Assembly: GCF_013391695.1 (NCBI RefSeq)
Contig: NZ_JACBGH010000007.1
Coordinates: forward strand, 1-64,000
DNA length: 64,000 nucleotides
Direction: 5' to 3'
Source: Thiomicrorhabdus cannonii
GTDB lineage: Bacteria; Pseudomonadota; Gammaproteobacteria; Thiomicrospirales; Thiomicrospiraceae
Shown piece by piece: positions 8,602 through 19,625 of this stretch. The position numbers and the translations under genes are program-made. Positions within the stretch are counted from its first letter, which is position 1. Every line of letters starts with the position of its first letter. The notes beneath the pieces were generated by a model. That model saw only the letters and a list, made by a program, of their open reading frames with translations. It did no database searches and was not told the origin of the DNA.

Positions 8602-9336
8602 ATGTACCGACCCCGCTACACGCCACTGAGCGAACCCAACCACCAGCAGAACCCACTGCCCAACTGCTTCAAACTGCTCTGCTGGAATTTGCAGAAGACC
8701 GATTTCAGCCACTTTATGCACCGCTCCATCGAGCAACTGCTCGATATCGCGCCGCCGCAACTGCTCGCCCTGCAAGAAGCCTCCACCCATGCGTCACAAA
8801 CGCGCTTTTTTGATATGCCGTTTGCCATGGCGCCCAACATCCAGACCGGCAAACGCCATTTCGGCGTACTCACGGCCTGCGAATACAGCATGACCCCCCA
8901 CCTGCAATGCCTGACCCACAGCCGCGAACTCGGCTGGAGCACCCATAAAACGGCTCTGATCACCCAGCATCAACTGGCAAACGGCGAGGTCCTGATTCAC
9001 GCCAATATTCACGCCATCAACTTCGTGCCCAATCCGGTTTTCCAACGCGAACTGCAGCATCTCTACCAGCACTTGGCGCAGCATACCGGCCCTTTGATCG
9101 TCAGCGGCGACTTCAACACCTGGAACAAAACCCGCCTCCAAACGCTGCACCACCTGAATGACAACCTGCACCTGCAACAGGCGGAAATTAGCAACGCCGG
9201 TGCCATCAAAACCCTGTTCCGCCATCCGCTCGACTACATCTTCTACCGTCAGCTCAGACTTCAGGAAGCCAGAGCGATCCATGTGCGTGAAATCTCCGAC
9301 CACAACCCGCTGCTCGCGCGCTTCTGCACCCTCTGA
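8602..9336 (+). CDS. Endonuclease/exonuclease/phosphatase (EEP) family protein
   Basis: A 244-aa protein with the EEP fold signatures in order: CWNLQK near residue 28, LALQEA near 54, SGDFNTW near 172, LDYIFYR near 210 and SDHNPL near 233. These include the metal-binding Glu, the Asp-Asn pair and the terminal Asp-His. The family hydrolyses phosphodiesters in nucleic acids or lipids. Tight linkage to cls suggests a lipid-related substrate, but that is inference. No signal peptide is apparent. Confidence 0.85.
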   Translation: MYRPRYTPLSEPNHQQNPLPNCFKLLCWNLQKTDFSHFMHRSIEQLLDIAPPQLLALQEASTHASQTRFFDMPFAMAPNIQTGKRHFGVLTACEYSMTPHLQCLTHSRELGWSTHKTALITQHQLANGEVLIHANIHAINFVPNPVFQRELQHLYQHLAQHTGPLIVSGDFNTWNKTRLQTLHHLNDNLHLQQAEISNAGAIKTLFRHPLDYIFYRQLRLQEARAIHVREISDHNPLLARFCTL

Positions 9337-9372
9337 TTTCCCCCCACCAAGCACCTGAAAAACTGCTACAAT

Positions 9373-9402
9373 TTGATTCCAAATGCATAGATAAAGTATA
9401 AT
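9373..9402 (+). promoter_or_regulatory. Sigma70-type promoter for gltBD
   Basis: A -35 TTGATT (9373-9378), an 18-bp spacer and a perfect -10 TATAAT (9397-9402) lie about 125 bp upstream of the gltB start. Confidence 0.6.
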
Positions 9403-9528
9403 CTCGCACCTATTTTATTTTTTAAATGCGCTAAAAAAACATAAAACCCTTATATAACAACCAGTTACAAAGCCATTTGACGCTGTAACCCGGCCAAAAT
9501 ATAAGATTTTGACGGACAGGACACAATT

Positions 9529-12500
9529 ATGAATCCAGTACAAAACGGCCTTAATCTGACAGGCCTTTACTCCCCAGAGTTTGAAAAGGAGAACTGTGGT
9601 TTCGGGATGATCGCCAATATGGACGACAAACCTAGCCACTGGGTAGTGCAAACTGCCATTGAATCACTTTCCAACATGACCCACCGTGGTGGGGTTGCGG
9701 CGGATTGCTGTACGGGAGACGGTTGTGGACTATTGATTAAAAAACCTGCGGCTTTCCTGCAAACTGTCGCCTCAGAAGCCGGTTTTGCACTGAACGCCCT
9801 GTATGCTGTCGGTATGGTCTTCCTGAACCAGGATGCCGCCAAAGCCGATTTGGCCCGTAAAACGCTGCAGGAAAAACTGACCAACAAAGGTCTGAGCGTT
9901 GCCGGCTGGCGTAAAGTACCGGTTAAGTCCGACGTATTGGGTGCGCAGGCCGCCGGCATGGAGCCGGTCATCGAACAGGTGTTCGTTAACGCGCCTGAAG
10001 GCATGACCGAAGGCGAGTTCAACCGCCTATTGTTCACGGCGCGCCGTAAAACTGAAATGGTGATCGAGCCTCAGGACGGCACTTTCTATATCGCGTCACT
10101 GCACACCCAGCTTTTGGCTTACAAAGGCCTGGTCATGCCGCGCGAACTACCCGAATTCTATTTGGATCTGAAAAACCCGGCGTTTGAGTCTTCCGTCATC
10201 TCTTACCACCAGCGTTTTTCGACCAACACCATGCCACAATGGCGTTTGGCACAGCCTTTCCGTTTCTTAGCGCATAACGGTGAGTTGAATACTATCCGCG
10301 GTAACCGTAACTGGGCCTTGGCGCGCCAAAGCAAATTCGCCACGCCATTGCTGCCGGACCTGGCTGATCTGAAGCCATTGGTCGCGCAAACCGGTTCCGA
10401 CTCCAACTCACTGGACAACATGTTGGAAGTGCTGATGATGGGCGACATGCCGGTGTTCCAGGCATTGCGTCTGTTGATTCCACCCGCCTGGCAGAACATG
10501 CCGCACATGGATCCAGATCTGAAAGCGTTCCTGGAATACAACTCCATGCACATGGAGCCTTGGGACGGCCCGGCCGGTATGGTTATCAACACCGGTAAAT
10601 ACGCCATCTGCGGCGTTGACCGTAACGGTCTGCGCCCAACGCGTTATGTCATCACCAAAGACCGTCACATCACCTTTGCATCTGAAATCGGCGTGTACAA
10701 CTACGCGCCGGAAGACGTGGTCGAAAAAGGCCGCTTGAAGCCAGGCCAGTTGATTGCCGTTGATCTGGAAACGGGTACTTTGTTGAAACCACAGGAAATC
10801 GATGACGCCCTGAAAATCGCCAAGCCCTACCGCGAATGGATGGACAAAGGCTACATGCGCATTGAAGAACAGCTTAAGCAAGACGACCAGACAATGGGCT
10901 GGGACTCTTTGCTGGCTGACACCTATCAGAAATACTATCAGGTGACGTTTGAAGAGCGTGATGCCGTTATCCGCGTACTGGCGGAAGAAGGTCAGGAAAC
11001 CACGGTTTCAATGGGTGACGACGCCCCGCTGCCGGTTTTCTCGCACAAGCCACGCTCCATTTTCGACTATTTCCGCCAGATGTTTGCGCAGGTCACCAAC
11101 CCGCCAATCGATCCGCTGCGTGAAAACATCGTCATGTCATTGAACACCTGTTTCGGCCGTGAGCTGAACATGTTCGAGGAAGGCGCGGAACACGCACGCC
11201 GTTTGGAAGTGTCTTCTCCGGTGCTAAGCCCATCGATGATGGCGCAACTGTTGGAACTGAAAGACGCCGACTACCAGCACCAAATCATCTCGTTGCACTA
11301 CAACCACGAAGAAAAAGGCATGAAGCAGGCCGTTGTGGATATCTGCGATCAAGCCGTGGCGGCAGCCCGTGCCGGTAAAACCCTGCTGGTGTTGAGCGAC
11401 CTGGGCATTGAAAACGGCAAGGTCACCGTTCCTGCGGCGATGGCCACCGGTGCCGTGCACCACCGTTTGATCAGCGAAGGGCTGCGTCCTGAAACCAACA
11501 TTATCGTGCAAACCGCAACGGCGCGTGACCCGCACCACTTTGCGGTTCTGTTTGCATATGGTGCCACTGCAGTGTTCCCATACCTGGCATACGAGACCAT
11601 CGAAGATTTGCGTCGCTCCAACGAGCTGGACAAAAACACGCCGATCAGCACCTACATCAAAAACTACCGTAAGGGGATCAACAAAGGGTTGTACAAAATC
11701 CTGTCGAAGATGGGGATTTCCACCATCACCTCTTACCGTGGTTCACAGCTGTTCGAAGCCGTTGGTCTGACCTCAGAAATCGTCGACCTGTGCTTCAAAG
11801 GCACGCCTTCACGTATTGAAGGAACGAACTTCGATCACCTGGAACTGGATCAACGCCGTTTGGCATGGGAAGCGTTCAACCCACGCAAACCACTGCAACA
11901 AGGCGGCCTGTTCAAATATGTGCACGGCGGTGAATACCACGCGTTCAACCCTGACGTGGTGAACAGCATCCGTGAAGCGGTACAGAAAAACGACCAGACC
12001 ATGTACAACAAGTTCCGTGATCTGGTGAACAACCGTCCGGCCATGACGATCCGCGACCTGCTGACCTTCAAAGAGGGCGTAAATGCGATCGACCTGAGTG
12101 AAGTCGAGCCGGTCGAATCCATCTACAAGCGTTTTGACTCAGCAGGCATCTCGCTGGGCGCGCTGTCGCCTGAAGCGCACGAAGCCCTGGCGACGGCCAT
12201 GAACCGTCTGGGCGCACGCTCCAACTCCGGTGAAGGCGCGGAAGATCCGGCACGTTACGGCACAGAGAAGATGTCTAAGATCAAGCAGATCGCATCCGGC
12301 CGTTTCGGTGTCACCGCACACTACCTGCGTAATGCCGAAGTATTGCAGATCAAGGTAGCGCAAGGCGCCAAGCCGGGCGAAGGTGGTCAGCTGCCAGGCC
12401 ACAAGGTAGACATGACCATCGCGAAACTGCGCCACTCCGTACCGGGCGTAACGCTGATTTCGCCTCCGCCGCACCACGACATTTACTCGATCGAAGATTT

Positions 12501-14013
12501 GGCACAGCTGATTTTCGATTTGAAACAGGTTAACCCGAATGCGTTGATCTCCGTCAAGCTGGTAGCTGAACCGGGTGTCGGTACGATCGCAGCCGGTGTC
12601 GCCAAGGCTTACGCTGACCTGATCACCATCTCCGGTTATGACGGCGGTACCGGTGCATCACCGATGACCTCGGTTAAATATGCCGGTAACCCGTTTGAAA
12701 TGGGTCTGGTCGAAGCGCACCAAACGTTGCGTGCCAACGACCTGCGCGGCCAGGTAATTCTGCAGGCGGACGGCGGTTTGAAAACCGGTCTGGACGTTAT
12801 CAAAGCGGCCATCCTGGGTGCGGAATCGTTCGGTTTCGGTACTGTGCCGATGATCGCGCTGGGCTGTAAGTACCTGCGTATCTGCCACCTGAACACCTGT
12901 GCGGTGGGTGTGGCGACGCAGGACGAGCGTCTGCGTAAAGAACACTTTATCGGTCTGCCGGAAATGGTCATGAACTACTTCCGTTTTGTCGCCGAAGAGA
13001 CGCGCGAGTGGTTGGCCAAGTTGGGCGTGCGCTCACTGGGCGAACTGGTCGGCCGTGTTGACCTGTTGAAAGTCATCGACAACCCGTTGACCGAGAAACA
13101 GAAGAACATCGACCTGTCGGCGTTTATCTCCGACGGCGGCGTACCGGCGGACAAACCGCAAACCGTTCAGGTTGCCCGTAACCAGCCTTGGGACCACGGC
13201 ACTTTGGCCGAGGAGATGGTGAAAACGGTGATGCCGGCCATCGAAGCCAAAGAAGGCGGTACTTTCACATTCCATCTGGTCAACACCGGCCGTTCAATCG
13301 GTACGCGTGTGGCGGGTGAAATTGCAGAACGCTACGGCAACGACGGCATGAAAGATGCGCCGATCACTCTGAAACTGACCGGTATCGCCGGTCAGTCGTT
13401 CGGTGCCTTCAACGTCGACGGTCTGAACCTGCATTTGGAAGGCGATGCCAACGACTACGTCGGTAAAGGTATGGCCGGCGGTGAAATCGTGGTGCGTCCG
13501 CCTCAAGGCAGCACCTTTGACCCTAAAAATACGCCGATTGTCGGCAACACCTGCTTGTACGGCGCCACCGGCGGTAAATTGTTTTCCAACGGTACCGGCG
13601 GCGAGCGTTTCGCGGTGCGTAACTCCGGCGCTATCGCCGTCGTGGAAGGCCTGGGCGACCACGGCTGTGAATACATGACCGGCGGTACCGTGGTGAGTCT
13701 GGGCGAAGTGGGCGTGAACTTCGGTGCCGGTATGTCCGGCGGCATGGCGTTCATCCTGGATGAAAACAACGCCCTGCCAGATCGCTTGAACACGGAAATG
13801 GTTGAAGCCATCCGCATCGACACGGAAGCGACCGAGGAGTACCGCGTGTACCTGAAAGCGCTGATCCAGGAGTATGTGGCCAAAACCAACAGCCCGTGGG
13901 GTCAGGAAGTATTGAACAACTTCAGCCGTAAGATCGGCCACTTCTGGTTGGTGAAATCACGCGCTATCAGCATTGATGCGTTGTTTGACCTGTTTGCGAC
14001 AGAAGCCAACTAA
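9529..14013 (+). CDS. gltB: Glutamate synthase (NADPH) large subunit
   Basis: Transfers the amide of glutamine to 2-oxoglutarate, giving two glutamates. The 1494-aa protein starts with a short propeptide ending before Cys23 (ENCGFG), the N-terminal nucleophile of the class II amidotransferase. The FMN synthase domain lies in the middle, with the 3Fe-4S cluster motif CKYLRICHLNTC near residue 1112. The C-terminal GXGXG beta-helix domain occupies about 1220-1480. Together with gltD, 24 bp downstream, it forms the NADPH-GOGAT operon for ammonium assimilation. Confidence 0.97.
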   Translation: MNPVQNGLNLTGLYSPEFEKENCGFGMIANMDDKPSHWVVQTAIESLSNMTHRGGVAADCCTGDGCGLLIKKPAAFLQTVASEAGFALNALYAVGMVFLNQDAAKADLARKTLQEKLTNKGLSVAGWRKVPVKSDVLGAQAAGMEPVIEQVFVNAPEGMTEGEFNRLLFTARRKTEMVIEPQDGTFYIASLHTQLLAYKGLVMPRELPEFYLDLKNPAFESSVISYHQRFSTNTMPQWRLAQPFRFLAHNGELNTIRGNRNWALARQSKFATPLLPDLADLKPLVAQTGSDSNSLDNMLEVLMMGDMPVFQALRLLIPPAWQNMPHMDPDLKAFLEYNSMHMEPWDGPAGMVINTGKYAICGVDRNGLRPTRYVITKDRHITFASEIGVYNYAPEDVVEKGRLKPGQLIAVDLETGTLLKPQEIDDALKIAKPYREWMDKGYMRIEEQLKQDDQTMGWDSLLADTYQKYYQVTFEERDAVIRVLAEEGQETTVSMGDDAPLPVFSHKPRSIFDYFRQMFAQVTNPPIDPLRENIVMSLNTCFGRELNMFEEGAEHARRLEVSSPVLSPSMMAQLLELKDADYQHQIISLHYNHEEKGMKQAVVDICDQAVAAARAGKTLLVLSDLGIENGKVTVPAAMATGAVHHRLISEGLRPETNIIVQTATARDPHHFAVLFAYGATAVFPYLAYETIEDLRRSNELDKNTPISTYIKNYRKGINKGLYKILSKMGISTITSYRGSQLFEAVGLTSEIVDLCFKGTPSRIEGTNFDHLELDQRRLAWEAFNPRKPLQQGGLFKYVHGGEYHAFNPDVVNSIREAVQKNDQTMYNKFRDLVNNRPAMTIRDLLTFKEGVNAIDLSEVEPVESIYKRFDSAGISLGALSPEAHEALATAMNRLGARSNSGEGAEDPARYGTEKMSKIKQIASGRFGVTAHYLRNAEVLQIKVAQGAKPGEGGQLPGHKVDMTIAKLRHSVPGVTLISPPPHHDIYSIEDLAQLIFDLKQVNPNALISVKLVAEPGVGTIAAGVAKAYADLITISGYDGGTGASPMTSVKYAGNPFEMGLVEAHQTLRANDLRGQVILQADGGLKTGLDVIKAAILGAESFGFGTVPMIALGCKYLRICHLNTCAVGVATQDERLRKEHFIGLPEMVMNYFRFVAEETREWLAKLGVRSLGELVGRVDLLKVIDNPLTEKQKNIDLSAFISDGGVPADKPQTVQVARNQPWDHGTLAEEMVKTVMPAIEAKEGGTFTFHLVNTGRSIGTRVAGEIAERYGNDGMKDAPITLKLTGIAGQSFGAFNVDGLNLHLEGDANDYVGKGMAGGEIVVRPPQGSTFDPKNTPIVGNTCLYGATGGKLFSNGTGGERFAVRNSGAIAVVEGLGDHGCEYMTGGTVVSLGEVGVNFGAGMSGGMAFILDENNALPDRLNTEMVEAIRIDTEATEEYRVYLKALIQEYVAKTNSPWGQEVLNNFSRKIGHFWLVKSRAISIDALFDLFATEAN

Positions 14014-14034
14014 GCGAAACTGGAAGGAATTTAA

Positions 14035-15447
<1,413 letters not shown>

Positions 15448-15448
15448 T

Positions 15449-15468
15449 ACCCGGCCTGTTGAGTTTTT
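15449..15468 (+). repeat. Dispersed repeat, copy 6 (exact, extended)
   Basis: Exact core ACCCGGCCTGTT followed by GAGTTTTT, beginning one base after the gltD stop codon and sense to gltD. Confidence 0.9.
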
Positions 15469-15483
15469 AAAGCGCTCAAAACC

Positions 15484-15520
15484 AAAAAGCCCGCAAGGTT
15501 CGCCTTAGCGGGCTTTTTTA
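15484..15520 (+). terminator. Intrinsic terminator after gltD
   Basis: The stem AAAAAGCCCGC (15484-15494) pairs with GCGGGCTTTTT (15508-15518), with extra T residues and an AAGGTTCGCCTTA loop that can itself pair. Confidence 0.85.
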
Positions 15521-15602
15521 TTGTATAAATTTTTAATTTGACCTTTTATATACGTAAATATTACCATTGGTTTATTATTCACCATAAGAAAGGGGAAAGG
15601 TC

Positions 15603-16049
15603 ATGCAGCCAACTTATGCGGGTTTTTGGATCAGAACCGGAGCCACTCTGATTGATTTAGTACTGATTTTGATTGTGTTTACATTGCCGACCATGATGAT
15701 TTACGGGCCGGATGAAATGGAATCAGGCGGCATAATACTGGGATTTTGGGATCTGCTGTTAAACTGGATTCTGCCTTTTGTTCTGGTGATTTGGCTGTGG
15801 CGACGTTTCTACGGTACGCCCGGCAAAATGGCCACGAAACTCAAGATCGTCGACTCCAGTACCGGCAATAAAATCTCGTTAGCTCAAGCAGTGGTTCGAT
15901 ACTTTGCCTATATCGTTTCCGCTTTGCCATTGGGTTTGGGGTTTATTTGGATTGGCTTTGACCCCAGAAAACAGGGATGGCATGACAAACTCGCCGGCAC
16001 GCTAGTGATACGTGATGAAGCGCCTGAACCCGTGGTTTTCAAGCCCTAG
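15603..16049 (+). CDS. RDD family membrane protein
   Basis: A 148-aa protein with about three membrane segments (residues 14-34, 46-66 and 97-117). The RDD signature is seen as RTGATLIDLVLILI at the start and WHDKLAGTLVI at the end. Family members are poorly characterised; some are linked to transport or stress. The gene stands alone, convergent with soxZ, and has an AAAGGGGAAAGG ribosome site. Confidence 0.8.
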   Translation: MQPTYAGFWIRTGATLIDLVLILIVFTLPTMMIYGPDEMESGGIILGFWDLLLNWILPFVLVIWLWRRFYGTPGKMATKLKIVDSSTGNKISLAQAVVRYFAYIVSALPLGLGFIWIGFDPRKQGWHDKLAGTLVIRDEAPEPVVFKP

Positions 16050-16126
16050 CAACCATGCAAAAATCCCCGATCACCTTGAGGTCACCGGGGAGCGTGTGAT
16101 GGACATATTATCTTTAGCTCACGGGA

Positions 16127-16438
16127 TTATTTAATCACCAGGGTTTCCGTCCCTGTTTCACCCGTGTTATCGGTTAAGTTAATGGTGATCTTGTCGCCGG
16201 CGTTGGCCTTGAGCTGCACCGCCATATAGGGATTGGCGGAAACCGCGCCGGACCATTGCGCATCAACCTGCTTGGTGCCGTTAACCAGAACCTCGACCAT
16301 ATTGATGAACTTGGCCGGATAAGGCTTGCCGGTTTTTTTATCCATTCTCACCCCCGATTCCATCGGGTGTTTAATCAGGGCTTTGATTTCGGCAACGCCG
16401 CCTTGGGATTTGCCGCGCATTCTGATATTAATACTCAT
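16127..16438 (-). CDS. soxZ: Sulfur-oxidation protein SoxZ
   Basis: A partner of SoxY in the periplasmic SoxYZ carrier, which holds sulfur intermediates during thiosulfate oxidation. The chosen start gives 103 aa beginning MSINIRMRG. An ATG nine bases upstream is possible, but AAAGGA sits directly against it and is properly spaced only for the start used here. SoxZ has no export signal and is carried out with SoxY by Tat. It ends in GTETLVIK, in the immunoglobulin-like fold of the family. soxY lies immediately upstream. No other sox genes are in the window. Confidence 0.93.
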   Translation of the reverse strand: MSINIRMRGKSQGGVAEIKALIKHPMESGVRMDKKTGKPYPAKFINMVEVLVNGTKQVDAQWSGAVSANPYMAVQLKANAGDKITINLTDNTGETGTETLVIK

Positions 16439-16504
16439 CTTTTCCATCCTTTAAAAGTGTCTGTACTTTTGCTCTGTTATTTCGATTTAACGGTTTAACA
16501 GCGA

Positions 16505-16972
16505 TTAACCGCCGCAACCGCCAATGGTCACTTTGACTTCCTGCTGCGCTTTGAACAGTTTGCCGCCGGCCTTGACCACCGCCATCACATTCATGGTTTC
16601 ACCCATCTTGATGCGCGTTGAAACATAACCCAGCGCACCTGCGCCGAAAGCGTATTCGCACACCAGCGGCATCGGGTTTTTACTCGCCAGAATCGCGATG
16701 GATTCGACCCCGTCTATCGCGGAGGCGTCCACCGTGACCGGTGTGACCGCACCGTTTTCGGCAATCGCCGGGGCTTTGAGTTTAATGTCGCCGGACTCGG
16801 TCGCCGTCGAGGTCCCGTAAGTATCCGTCAAGGCATCCTCAAGCGATTTGGCGGCAAAGGCCTTTTTGTTCCAGTCGGCCAACACGACCGAAGGAACCAA
16901 AAGCCCGGCATTGGCCGCGACCACTGCGGCACTGCCCGCCAAGGTGTTTTTAAGTAGTGTTCTACGTTTCAT
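16505..16972 (-). CDS. soxY: Thiosulfate-oxidation carrier protein SoxY
   Basis: The 155-aa precursor has a Tat-like signal (KRRTLLKN, then a hydrophobic stretch ending near residue 32). It ends with the diagnostic swinging arm GGCGG, whose cysteine carries sulfur intermediates between SoxXA, SoxB and the other Sox proteins. An AGGAG ribosome site is 7 bp from the ATG. soxY-soxZ here form a two-gene unit apart from the other sox genes, as reported for related sulfur oxidisers with dispersed sox loci. Confidence 0.95.
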   Translation of the reverse strand: MKRRTLLKNTLAGSAAVVAANAGLLVPSVVLADWNKKAFAAKSLEDALTDTYGTSTATESGDIKLKAPAIAENGAVTPVTVDASAIDGVESIAILASKNPMPLVCEYAFGAGALGYVSTRIKMGETMNVMAVVKAGGKLFKAQQEVKVTIGGCGG

Positions 16973-17379
16973 AATCTCACTCCTGGTAATGGTTAAAGGG
17001 TGCTGAGGAAAATAGATTGGGCTTCCTCGCCTCCAATATAAGAAAGTGCTAATACCTTCCTGACTTCAGAATAGGGACTGAAACCCTGCAATCAAACCAA
17101 GAAAAATTTATGCCGAATAAGTTTTGTAAAGTATTGAGACTCTGAAAAATGATATTTTTACGCTATATATCAACAAGTTAAATAACAATAAAGATTGGGT
17201 GACACGCAACCCCCATCTAAAGTGTTGTCATGCTTTGTTAAGAAAGAAAACGCGCAATTCCCCGCCAAAAAATCATTTGGGCACGTAAATAATTTGCTTG
17301 CCTCCCCCCTCTTTGCCAAGAAAGTTCTAAAATAGGCAGCCAGTCATTGCAAATAAAAACATCGGACAAAAGGACAGCT
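16973..17379. other. Divergent intergenic region soxY / selD
   Basis: About 400 bp, AT-rich around 17090-17200, with the soxY and selD upstream regions. A weak sigma70-like pair, TTGCCA (17313-17318) and TAAAAT (17338-17343) with 19-bp spacing, precedes selD. No gene, RNA or repeat is seen. Confidence 0.5.
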
Positions 17380-18441
17380 ATGCGTGCAGATAACATCATC
17401 AAATTGACCGAGTACAGCCACGGCGCCGGTTGCGGCTGCAAAATTTCGCCAAAAATTCTCGACAGCATTCTGCAAACGTCGCTGGCCGTCGCGCCGCATC
17501 CGGCGCTGCTGGTCGGCAACAGCACCAAGGACGACGCGGCCGCCTACGATCTGGGCAACGGCACCTCGGTCCTGAGCACCACCGATTTCTTTATGCCGAT
17601 TGTCGACGACCCGTTTACCTTTGGTAGAATCGCCGCCACCAATGCGATCAGCGACATCTATGCGATGGGCGGCAAGCCGCTGATGGCGATCGCCATTTTC
17701 GGCTGGCCGATCGACAAGCTGCCGCCGGAAGTCGGCCAGCAGGTCATCGAAGGCGGCCGCGCCACCTGCGAAGCGGCCGGCATCCCGCTGGCGGGCGGCC
17801 ACTCCATCGACGCGCCCGAACCGATTTTCGGACTGGCGGTCACCGGCCTGGTGGATAACCAGCACCTCAAGAAAAACGCCAGCGCCGAAGCCGGTTGCGA
17901 ACTGTTTCTGAGCAAGCCGGTCGGCATCGGCATTTTGACCACCGCGCAGAAACAGAAGAAAATCCAGCCGGAACACCTAGAAATGGCGATCGAGGCGATG
18001 ACCACACTCAACCAGGCGGGCAGCGAATTCGCCAAATTGGCCGGTGTGACGGCGCTGACGGATGTGACCGGTTTCGGCATTCTGGGGCATCTCATCGAAA
18101 TCTGCGAAGGCAGCGGCATCCGCGCCCAGGTTGAATTCGACAAGGTGCCGCTGCTGCCGCACGTGCTGGACTATCTGGCGCAAGGCTGTACGCCGGGCGG
18201 CACCGGCCGCAACTTCGACAGCTACGGCCACAAGGTCGCGTTTACGGCAGAAACGCCGCACTTTGAAACCCAGAAAATGATTCTGTGCGATCCGCAAACC
18301 TCCGGCGGTTTGCTGGCCGCCGTCAGACCCGATGCCGTCGCTGACTTCAAGGCGATTGCCGCGCAATTCGGTCTGCAACTGGAATCGATCGGCCGCACCC
18401 TGCCCTCGGCCGATGCAACCCCTCTGGTTGAGGTTGTTTGA
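17380..18441 (+). CDS. selD: Selenide, water dikinase (selenophosphate synthetase)
   Basis: Makes selenophosphate from selenide and ATP. The 353-aa protein starts at the ATG preceded by AGGACA, which aligns with other SelD proteins; an upstream TTG is less likely. The glycine-rich loop GAGCGCK carries Cys18, the equivalent of the catalytic Cys (Sec in some species), so this is a Cys form. The stop overlaps the next start as TGATG, coupling it to selU. No selA, selB or tRNA-Sec is present, so use for tRNA selenouridine is the local inference. Confidence 0.95.
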   Translation: MRADNIIKLTEYSHGAGCGCKISPKILDSILQTSLAVAPHPALLVGNSTKDDAAAYDLGNGTSVLSTTDFFMPIVDDPFTFGRIAATNAISDIYAMGGKPLMAIAIFGWPIDKLPPEVGQQVIEGGRATCEAAGIPLAGGHSIDAPEPIFGLAVTGLVDNQHLKKNASAEAGCELFLSKPVGIGILTTAQKQKKIQPEHLEMAIEAMTTLNQAGSEFAKLAGVTALTDVTGFGILGHLIEICEGSGIRAQVEFDKVPLLPHVLDYLAQGCTPGGTGRNFDSYGHKVAFTAETPHFETQKMILCDPQTSGGLLAAVRPDAVADFKAIAAQFGLQLESIGRTLPSADATPLVEVV

Positions 18442-19562
18442 TGGCCGTCACCCGCTTCACCGCCGAGCTGCCGCAGACCGCCGATTTCAAATCGATTGTG
18501 CTCAACCATACGCCGCTGATCGACGTGCGCGCCCCGGTGGAGTTCAACCAGGGCGCCTTTGCTTCAGCCGTCAATCTGCCGTTGATGAACGACGAAGAAC
18601 GCCAGAAAGTCGGCATCTGCTACAAGCAGCACGGCAACGAAACCGCGGTGAAACTCGGCCACAAACTCGTCAATGAAGCGGTGCGCGCAGCGCGCATCCA
18701 GGCGTGGATGGACTTTATGGAGGCGCATCCCGACGCGCTGCTCTACTGCTTCCGCGGTGGAATGCGCTCCAAAATAGCGCAGCAATGGCTGCACGACCAC
18801 GGCCGCCAAATTGTCCGTTTGAAAGGCGGTTACAAGGCCTTTAGACGTTACCTGATCGACTTTCTCGATGCGGTGCCGGCCCGTTTTCAACAGGCCGGTA
18901 TACAAACTTATGTATTGGCCGGCCGCACCGGTTCGGGCAAAACCCTATTGCTGGCACAATTGGCGCATAAAATCGACCTGGAAGCACTTGCCCACCACCG
19001 CGGCTCCGCCTTCGGGCGTCACGCCACGCCGCAGCCGACGCAGATCAATTTTGAAAACAATCTGGCGATGGAACTGATCCGCTTTGCGGAAAGCGGCGCC
19101 ACGCAACTGGTCATAGAAGACGAAGGGCGCAATATCGGTTCGGTCAATCTGCCCAAGGAATTGTTCGATTTTTTGAAGAGCGGCGAACGCATTGTGCTGG
19201 AAACGCCGCTGGAAGAGCGCATTGCCATTACGCTCGATGAATATGTGGATCAAGCGCAGCGCGAATATCCGTCGCTTGAAGCCTGGCAGAGTTTTATGCA
19301 CGACGCGCTGACACGCATCCATACCCGTCTGGGCGGTGAACGCTACCAGCGCGTGCTCAAACAGTTCGAGGCGGCCATGCAACATCAGATCATGCACGGC
19401 TCCACTGAAAAGCACCGCGCCTGGATCGAAACCTTGCTGGTGGAATATTACGACCCGATGTACGACTACCAGATGAAAAAACGCCAGCACAAGGTGGCGT
19501 TCAGCGGCTCCATGCAGGAGATCAGCGAATACCTGCAACACCGCACAACGCATGAAATTTGA
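18441..19562 (+). CDS. mnmH: tRNA 2-selenouridine synthase
   Basis: Also called SelU or YbbB; replaces sulfur with selenium in the wobble 2-thiouridine of some tRNAs, through geranylation. The 373-aa protein has an N-terminal rhodanese domain with the catalytic loop YCFRGGMRS (Cys103). A C-terminal domain has the P-loop GRTGSGKT (161-168) and DEGRNIG near 230. Translationally coupled to selD by a one-base overlap, forming a complete selenophosphate-to-SeU pathway. Confidence 0.94.
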   Translation: MAVTRFTAELPQTADFKSIVLNHTPLIDVRAPVEFNQGAFASAVNLPLMNDEERQKVGICYKQHGNETAVKLGHKLVNEAVRAARIQAWMDFMEAHPDALLYCFRGGMRSKIAQQWLHDHGRQIVRLKGGYKAFRRYLIDFLDAVPARFQQAGIQTYVLAGRTGSGKTLLLAQLAHKIDLEALAHHRGSAFGRHATPQPTQINFENNLAMELIRFAESGATQLVIEDEGRNIGSVNLPKELFDFLKSGERIVLETPLEERIAITLDEYVDQAQREYPSLEAWQSFMHDALTRIHTRLGGERYQRVLKQFEAAMQHQIMHGSTEKHRAWIETLLVEYYDPMYDYQMKKRQHKVAFSGSMQEISEYLQHRTTHEI

Positions 19563-19625
19563 CGGAATTCGCCACGCTCAGGCGACGCAAATGCACCAGG
19601 GTCTGAATCGGTCCGGTTGGAATCT

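Noticed and set aside
16066-16091. Hairpin after the RDD gene
   Set aside because: Stem has two mismatches and no U run on either strand; too weak to call a terminator.
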